Source: Acididesulfobacillus acetoxydans
GTDB lineage: Bacteria > Bacillota > Desulfitobacteriia > Desulfitobacteriales > Desulfitobacteriaceae
Length of the DNA: 12,593 bases
Strand: one strand, 5' to 3'
NCBI RefSeq assembly: GCF_900016645.1
Contig: NZ_CDGJ01000022.1
Each line of letters opens with the position of its first letter. Position 1 is the first letter of the stretch. A program made the translations under genes and the position numbers. A model generated the notes under the pieces. The model saw nothing but the letters and a program-made list of their open reading frames with translations, was not told where the DNA came from and searched no databases. Positions 11,131 to 12,593 of this stretch are shown here, piece by piece.

Positions 11131-12009
11131 ATGGGACTCACAATTTACTGCGATGGGGAGTTTGTTCCCGAAGAGGAAGCCAAGGTTTCGGTTTTTGACC
11201 ACGGTTTTCTCTACGGCGACGGTATTTTCGAGGGGATTCGGGCCTATCACGGCCGGGTTTTTAAGCTTGCGGAGCATCTGAAGAGGCTGTACGAGTCGGC
11301 TCGTTCTATCCATCTGGACATCGGTCTGCCGGTAGCGGAAATGGAGCGAATCGTGATCGAGACTTGCCGCTTGAATCAAATCCGGGACGGCTATATTCGC
11401 CTGGTCGTCTCGCGGGGCAAGGGGGACTTGGGGCTCGATCCTTTGAAATGTTCCCGGGCGGCCACTTACTGTATTGCGGATCAGATTAAACTCTATCCGC
11501 CCAGTATTTACGAAGAGGGCATGGAGTTGCGGACGGTCGCTATCCGGCGCAATAATCCGGATTCGCTCAATCCCAGAATCAAATCCCTCAACTACCTGAA
11601 CAATATTTTGGCCAAGATCGAGGCCAATTTGGCCGGAATTCCGGAGGGGGTGCTGCTCAATCAGGAAGGTTATGTTGCGGAATGCACCGGCGACAATATA
11701 TTTATTGTGCAAAATGGGGTTCTGAAGACTCCTCCCGGCTATGTGGGCATTCTGGAGGGGATTACCCGCAACACAGTCTTGTCTTTGGCTGAAAAACGGG
11801 GTTTAAAGACTTCTCAGGAGCTATTTACCCGGCATGATCTTTACACGGCCGACGAATGCTTCCTCACCGGGACGGCAGCCGAACTGGTACCCGTGGTTAA
11901 GATTGACGGGCGGGTAATCGGTCAGGGAACCCCGGGGGAGACCTTCAAGGGTCTGCTCAGGGAGTTCAGAGAAACAACTCTCACGGACGGACCGGAAATA
12001 TTCCGGTAA
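11131..12009 (+). CDS. ilvE: Branched-chain amino acid aminotransferase
   Basis: This PLP-dependent class IV aminotransferase makes the last step to Leu, Ile and Val, with glutamate as amino donor. In its 292 residues, VFDHGFLYGDGIFEGIRAYHG (~21-41) is the N-terminal signature. IRLVVSRGKGDLGL (~89-102) follows, and the PLP lysine is K151 in PRIKSLNYLNNILAK. EGYVAECTGDNIFIV, ILEGITRNTVL and DECFLTGTAAELVPV are the cofactor phosphate and C-terminal motifs. The ATG at 11131 has an AGGGAAAGGGG stretch (11111-11121) about 9 bp upstream and matches usual family starts; GTG 11107 would add eight residues made of that site. D-amino acid transaminases and aminodeoxychorismate lyase share the fold, but the motifs and the following ilvD support IlvE. 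Confidence 0.93.
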   Translation: MGLTIYCDGEFVPEEEAKVSVFDHGFLYGDGIFEGIRAYHGRVFKLAEHLKRLYESARSIHLDIGLPVAEMERIVIETCRLNQIRDGYIRLVVSRGKGDLGLDPLKCSRAATYCIADQIKLYPPSIYEEGMELRTVAIRRNNPDSLNPRIKSLNYLNNILAKIEANLAGIPEGVLLNQEGYVAECTGDNIFIVQNGVLKTPPGYVGILEGITRNTVLSLAEKRGLKTSQELFTRHDLYTADECFLTGTAAELVPVVKIDGRVIGQGTPGETFKGLLREFRETTLTDGPEIFR

Positions 12010-12353
12010 GAAGAGACAGGGACCATGCCGGAGAGCGTCGCGATGTGTGCGATGTTGACGCCCATGCCGCGCCGCGGGAGCATCTGATCGTGAAAGAGTG
12101 AAGGGTCCGAGCGCGGGAACGCCGTCAGATCCGCAGCGAGGGACCCGCGGCGCCGGATCCGAGCGATGACGCCGGATCCGAGCGATGACGCCGGATCCGA
12201 GCGAGGGCGTCGGATCCGAGCGATGGCGTTAGGTCCGAGCGATGACGCGAGATCCGAGCGACGACGCGAGAGCCGATCGATGCGATGAAACTGCCGTCGA
12301 GAATCTCAGGAGTCTATCCGGTGGGGGAAACAGGAGAGAGGGGATGGGGGAAA
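12010..12353. other. 344-bp ilvE-ilvD spacer
   Basis: Mostly the 19-bp tandem repeat array (12102-12284) and flanking GC-rich sequence. No terminator with a U tail is seen, so ilvD may be read through from ilvE. No gene is supported; a minus-strand frame at 12306-12509 is the shadow of ilvD. Confidence 0.55.
12102..12284. repeat. Degenerate 19-bp tandem repeat array
   Basis: Seven adjoining 19-bp units start at 12152, 12171, 12190, 12209, 12228, 12247 and 12266. The core is GCCGGATCCGAGCGATGAC. The first two are identical and later ones drift. More degenerate units (GGGTCCGAGCG and CAGATCCGCAGCGAGG) lie at 12102-12145. Nineteen is not a multiple of three and the frames contain stops, so it is not coding. 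Drift from one end suggests growth by slippage at the left. Confidence 0.9.
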
Positions 12354-12593
12354 GTGAACAGTGATACGGTGAAGAAGGGTGCCGACCGGGCTCCGCACCG
12401 CTCCCTGCTGAAAGCGCTGGGGCTTACGGAGCGCGAGATCGCCAGGCCTTTTGTCGGAGTGGTGAATTCCTATACCGAGCTCGTTCCGGGGCACATGCAC
12501 CTGCGGCAAATTGCCGACGCGGTCAAGGCCGGCATTCGGGAAAACGGCGGAACTCCTTTTGAGTTCTCGACCGTAGCGGTCTGCGACGGTTTC
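12354..12593 (+). CDS. ilvD: Dihydroxy-acid dehydratase, N-terminal part (runs off window)
   Basis: The first 80 residues of an Fe-S dehydratase of valine, isoleucine and leucine synthesis are visible, open to the window end. Diagnostic text is DRAPHRSLLKALGL (~11-24), IARPFVGVVNSYTELVPGHMHL (~29-50) and GGTPFEFSTVAVCDG (~65-79); the last holds the first cluster cysteine, C77. The GTG start at 12354 gives the usual N-terminus (MNSDTVKKGADRAPHRS). An in-frame GTG at 12321 has AGGAG 9 bp upstream and would add 11 residues, so it cannot be excluded. A short out-of-frame ORF (ATG 12344 to TGA 12364) overlaps the start. It follows ilvE in the same direction, probably leading into further ilv/leu genes. 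Confidence 0.93.
   Translation, partial: MNSDTVKKGADRAPHRSLLKALGLTEREIARPFVGVVNSYTELVPGHMHLRQIADAVKAGIRENGGTPFEFSTVAVCDGF

Noticed and set aside
10876..11712. 278-codon minus-strand frame opposite ilvE
   Set aside because: Long antisense frame in GC-rich coding sequence; ilvE on the other strand has full family motifs, and this frame resembles nothing known.
12102..12284. CRISPR array or plasmid-like iterons
   Set aside because: The 19-bp units adjoin without unique spacers, and the context is an amino-acid operon with no replication gene.

Overview
The window looks like part of the chromosome of an anaerobic Bacillota, probably Peptococcales, Desulfitobacteriales or Desulfotomaculales-like. 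This is inferred from gene content only: a methyltetrahydrofolate:corrinoid methyltransferase and a RACo-type corrinoid reductive activator, strong GGAGG-type ribosome binding sites, frequent GTG starts and moderately high GC. No species can be named from the sequence.

Layout, left to right. Positions 1-350 are the 3' end of a group II intron on the + strand: the tail of its reverse transcriptase/maturase, then RNA domains V and VI. The intron has inserted antisense into a minus-strand gene for an FMN-binding glutamate-synthase-family protein. Only the first ~139 codons (351-769) of that gene remain in the window, so it is broken. Upstream of it on the minus strand lies a norC-norB pair (2678-844) for a membrane nitric oxide reductase, with an 11-bp tandem repeat at its presumed promoter.

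From 2880 to 6860 the + strand carries a C1/corrinoid group: an MtgA/AcsE-like methyltransferase (3007), a small cysteine-containing conserved protein (4240) and a RACo-like ferredoxin/ASKHA activator (4870). The group ends in a strong intrinsic terminator (6815-6859). No corrinoid protein or substrate methyltransferase is present, so those partners must be encoded elsewhere. The spacers are long and hold structured elements, a good sigma-A promoter, three phased TATAAT boxes and a 30-bp tandem repeat.

From 7060 to 8365 there are a small cupin and a membrane-associated conserved hypothetical protein, separated by a 400-bp structured spacer.

From 8422 to the end come amino-acid biosynthesis genes. 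hom and thrB (minus strand, threonine branch) diverge from ilvE and the start of ilvD (plus strand, branched-chain branch). The two directions share a 438-bp control region with a clear hom promoter, inverted repeats, a folded leader and a ten-codon leucine-rich ORF before ilvE. A degenerate 19-bp tandem repeat array lies between ilvE and ilvD. Threonine feeds isoleucine synthesis, so the arrangement makes metabolic sense.

I did not find an obviously new multi-gene system. The best leads are the intron-broken glutamate synthase gene, the ilvE leader with its Leu-rich mini-ORF, and the uncharacterised small protein in the corrinoid group.
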